Shown: one piece after another, positions 57,130 to 64,000 of the stretch | Numbering within the stretch: the stretch's first letter is position 1 | Layout: every line of letters begins with the position of its first letter | Source of the DNA: Dugong dugon | Lineage: Eukaryota; Chordata; Mammalia; Sirenia; Dugongidae | Direction of reading: 5' to 3' | Assembly: GCA_030035585.1 (NCBI GenBank) | Contig: CM057461.1 | Coordinates: forward strand, 173,053,624-173,117,623 | Length of the DNA stretch: 64,000 bases | Notes under the pieces: model-generated | Seen by the model: the letters and a program-made list of their open reading frames with translations, nothing else | The model's database searches: none | Told to the model about the DNA's origin: nothing | Program-made: the position numbers and the translations under genes

Positions 57130-57330
57130 AACAAATACATGCTATAAATATTTCTTGAGCACCTTGTAAATGCCTGGCTCAGCAGGCTAAAGAGTTATAA
57201 AACCAGGTCCTTACCTCCAAGACACTAACAACAGAACTGGGATCTATAACAAATATGTGAAACACAAAAAATTATTTAAAACATCTTAACTGGCATTACA
57301 AGCAATAGCAGCACAGGTGCTTTACACATA
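57130..57330 (-). mobile_element. L2 3' fragment, antisense
   Basis: aatatttcttgagcaccttg then taaatgcctggctcagcagg and accaggtccttacctccaag match the reverse complement of the L2 3' end. Confidence 0.65.
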
Positions 57331-57574
57331 ATTAATTATTTTCCCCTGAAATAGTTTAAGGAAAGATTAAAAACTTCTATGGCTGCCTTTAGATGAAGTT
57401 GTCCATGGATATTAATGAGATTCTTTTACTATAATTGAATTCAGTATTATCAAAATCAATATTTTAAAAATAGCTCTTCTCTTATCCTTTAACACTAACC
57501 ACCTTTGAAGCCAGTCAGGATAATACAGAGTTAGCTTAAGATTGTAATGTTTGTACATTAGTTAATAATAACTG

Positions 57575-57795
57575 CTTTAAAATCTGTAGATTTGAATTCA
57601 AATACTGGCTCTGCATTTTCTAGATAAGTGGTATGGGAAAGTCACTTCATTTTCACTGAGCCTCAGTTTCCTTCACTGTAAAATGGGGATAGTAAGGACC
57701 ACCTCATAGGGATACTGTGAAGGTCAAACCAGATAGTCCAGGATATATAGTAAAGTCCTCTATAAAATGTAACAGCTATTATATTATTATTGTTT
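57575..57795 (+). mobile_element. MIR element
   Basis: gaattcaaatactggctctg, aagtcacttcattttcactg, agcctcagtttccttcactg, taaaatggggatagtaagga and cacctcatagggatactgtg lie in perfect MIR order. Confidence 0.88.
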
Positions 57796-58530
57796 TGAAA
57801 ATTGTTAGTCTTAAAAAAATAGGAATCAGTTTCATAAAGCTATTTTGAAAAACATTGATGTATTTATTAAAGTCCTTTTTATTCACCTTTAAACTCCTAT
57901 TTAATGCAATTGACTTCAGCTTTTTCTCATAAGTTGCTACTTCTCCCTTAATTTTTAAAAATTATTTTGAAGTGTTTCACATAAGAGAATTTTGTATACA
58001 TTTAATTACAGAATTTGTTTTCAAGCCTCTAAAATATAAACAACACTGGTAATAAAATAAAAAAATTATCAGCAAATAGAAAGATTATTATAGTAATGAG
58101 AATAATTCTTTTTAAAGGTTTTGGAGAAAATGTGTATTGAACACATTTTAAAATGCTGATAAAAGTAGCATAAGTGTACTTATAAAAATGCAGAACTGTG
58201 AATTATTTTCAGTACTGTTTACAATACATTTAAATATTCAATTGCAGGGTGTTTTTTTAGGCAGTACTATAATTCTCTCTCATCAGAGACAAATTTTTGT
58301 CCCTTAAAGAGTGTTTCAGATTGATTTCAAATAATGATAAAATACATTTGGCACGTTAACAGTCACTTCAGCTATTATACTAAAATTCGTTAGTGGATCT
58401 TTCTGGCAAACACAAATTATGTCAAGATACATATCAGACTTTATATTTCCTGATAATAATGTGAAATTTGTATAGTATACAGGACCTTTAATATTTTTAT
58501 CTTATTTAATCTACTTAGTGACCTTGTGAA

Positions 58531-58692
58531 AAAACCAAACCCATTGCTGTCGGGTCAATTCCAACTCACAGTGACCTTACAGGACAGAGTAGAGCTTCCC
58601 CATAGAGTTTCCAAGGAGCAGCTGGTGGGTTTGAATGGCCGACCTTCTCGTTAGCAGCCTGAGCTCTTAACCACTGCACTACCAGGGCTTCA
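58531..58692 (-). mobile_element. AfroSINE, short form, with target duplication
   Basis: On + from aaaccaaacccattgctgtc to taccagggcttca. Flanked by the 10-nt repeat accttgtgaa (58521-58530 and 58693-58702). Confidence 0.94.
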
Positions 58693-58907
58693 ACCTTGTG
58701 AAGCAGGCAGGTATTATTATCCTGAGTTTACAGACAAGAAAACAGAACCTCAGGGAGGTTCACAGAGGGAACCAAGATGGGGAAGGAATTCTACCTTGAA
58801 ATCCAAATCCCCAGTATTCCACACTGGCTCACCCACACTACTATCACAAGTTTGAAGAGATTTGATAGGTCTTTTTTTTTTTTTTTTTTTAATCTTAGCC
58901 AATAATA

Positions 58908-59045
58908 CCCGTTGCCATCGAGTTGATTCCAACTCATAGCAACTCTATAGGACAGAGTAGAACTGCCCCTTAGCGGTTGGTGGATTTGAACTGCTGACCT
59001 TTTGGTTAGCAGCTGAGCTCTTAGCCACTATGTCACCAGGGCTCC
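58908..59045 (-). mobile_element. AfroSINE, short form, internally deleted, with target duplication
   Basis: On + from the gttgccatcgagttgattcc tail complement to gtcaccagggctcc. About 20 nt around the usual tagggtttccaaggagcggc are missing (ccccttagcggttggtggat). Flanked by ccaataata (58899-58907 and 59049-59057). A T run at 58873-58890 lies just upstream. Confidence 0.92.
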
Positions 59046-59159
59046 TAACCAATAATAGGAGATTCAGTTTTGAGTAAGGAATTATTATACTGATCTAACA
59101 TCCAAAGTTAGGCTAAATATCCAGGGACTGCTTTTAAAGCAAGTAGTAAGATAATAGAC

Positions 59160-59900
59160 AGTAAAATCAGTTATTGGGTGCTACAGACAAGTGCTGAGGT
59201 AGCAGTAAAGGAAAGAGGACTGTGAATTAGATTATCAGAATGCAAGGTGGAGTATAAACTCGAGTGGTTAGAGTTTAGATAAGGGAGAGGAGAGAAGAAG
59301 AAAGCAAACAGTAATGAGGGAAGGTTAAGAAGGGTGTATAGTAGTGGCCCCTGGTGGCACAATGTTTGAGCTCTGGGCTGCTAACTAAAAGGTTGGCAGT
59401 TCAGATCCATCCAGTGGCTCCATAGGAGCAAGTCCTGGCAATCTTCTTCTTTAGAGATTACAGCCAAGAAGACCCTATGGAGCAGTTCTACACTGTAACA
59501 CATGGATTTTCCGTGAATCGAAGATAGACTTAAAGGCACGCAACAACAAGAGCAGAAAGCTTGCTAGTGGGAATGTATGTAGTTGGAGACAGTAAGTAGA
59601 GTGGTCTTCCCAGGGCTGAGAGAAGTGATGACAGATAAGACTGGAAAGTCTTAATTTTCCAGAGGTCTTTATTTCAGAATAAATAGTTTATATTTTATCC
59701 TTTAGATGATGGAAGCCTTTGGAAAACTCAGTGTAGGAGTAATTTGGTGAAGAAATTTGTAGATTGATTAATCTGAACAGGAAGTGCTAGGGTAGAGGGG
59801 GACAGGAGAAGTGAGTGTTGGAAGAAGAGATTTGTATCCATTTAGAAGATTACAACAGTCATCCAGAAATTAATTGATTATAGTGTACAGTGCATGGTAA
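59160..59900 (-). mobile_element. Ancient LINE relic (L2-like), antisense, split by a SINE
   Basis: aatgagggaaggttaagaag, tgatggaagcctttggaaaa, taatttggtgaagaaatttg and agattacaacagtcatccag resemble antisense L2-class sequence. The AfroSINE at 59346-59551 lies inside, so the LINE is older. Family assignment is weak. Confidence 0.4.
59346..59551 (+). mobile_element. AfroSINE, divergent older subfamily
   Basis: ggcccctggtggcacaatgt head, aggttggcagttcagatcca, gcaagtcctggcaatcttct and the tail gtgaatcgaagatagactta ending gcaacaacaa. It matches the subfamily of 47804-48016. Confidence 0.85.
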
Positions 59901-60008
59901 AAAGATTAATTGGCTTTATTGGCTTTTTCTATTGGCCACATCTGCAAATGTCACAAATGCTGTTTGTGTGTAGTTGTACGGAAGCCTTGCATATATTTTA
60001 GTATGTAA

Positions 60009-60811
<803 letters not shown>

Positions 60812-60879
60812 AATGAGGCACTGGAATTTGCAAGCTCTGTGGGCTACCCTTGCTTGTTGAGACCTTCCTATGTTTTGAG
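60812..60879 (+). CDS. CPS1: CPS1 exon w16: ATP-grasp 2, first half of signature 1
   Basis: 22 codons plus AG (human 1113-1134, Ser1135 split): NEALEFASSVGYPCLLRPSY then VL. YPCLLRPSYVLSGSA is the second copy of the CPSase ATP-binding signature, and intron w16-w17 cuts it. Recalled human differences are K1120S and D1123G; glycine at 1123 matches the GYP of the first repeat (w5). Donor gtaata, phase 2 out. Confidence 0.97.

Positions 60880-64000
<3,121 letters not shown>

Overview
This is a stretch of mammalian chromosome carrying the middle of one nuclear gene, CPS1 (mitochondrial carbamoyl-phosphate synthetase I), on the + strand. Seventeen consecutive coding exons are readable between 1490 and 62620. 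Every exon is bounded by AG and GT, every phase matches its neighbour, and together they give 2316 nt, or 772 codons. That equals human residues 389-1160 with no net insertion or deletion (human protein recalled from memory). The first exon encodes the end of the glutaminase-like region and the linker. The last lies inside the second ATP-grasp domain. The transit peptide, most of the glutaminase-like domain and the C-terminal N-acetylglutamate-binding domain lie outside the window.

The rest, about 96%, is intron. It is full of interspersed repeats that point to Afrotheria, most likely an elephant or close relative. At least 17 copies or fragments belong to the tRNA-derived SINE whose head reads ggagccctggtggtgcagtg and whose tail carries the gactcatagtgaccctatag motif (AfroSINE type). 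There is also a 5'-truncated RTE LINE (28675-30897, - strand) with the same 3' tail, and a nearly complete but dead L1 (16498-24878, - strand) with 15-nt target-site duplications and two tandem units in its 5' UTR. Older MIR and L2 relics, an LTR-like block (35380-36170), a hAT-like relic and several AT, TG, TCTA and ATT microsatellites fill out the introns.

Layout: 1-15456 holds exons w1-w8 in short introns with a few SINEs. 15457-27248 is one intron taken up mostly by the L1. 27426-32953 holds the RTE and its SINEs. 33073-51785 is the largest intron (18.7 kb) with SINEs, an LTR-like block and L2. 51786-62620 holds exons w11-w17. The exons build one enzyme subunit: the first ATP-grasp synthetase unit (w2-w9), the middle helical region (w9-w13) and the start of the second synthetase unit (w14-w17). 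I found no second protein-coding host gene, RNA gene or CRISPR array, and nothing resembling an undescribed system. The observations most worth following concern SINE and microsatellite insertions close to splice sites, the SINE-RTE tail sharing, and the architecture of the L1.
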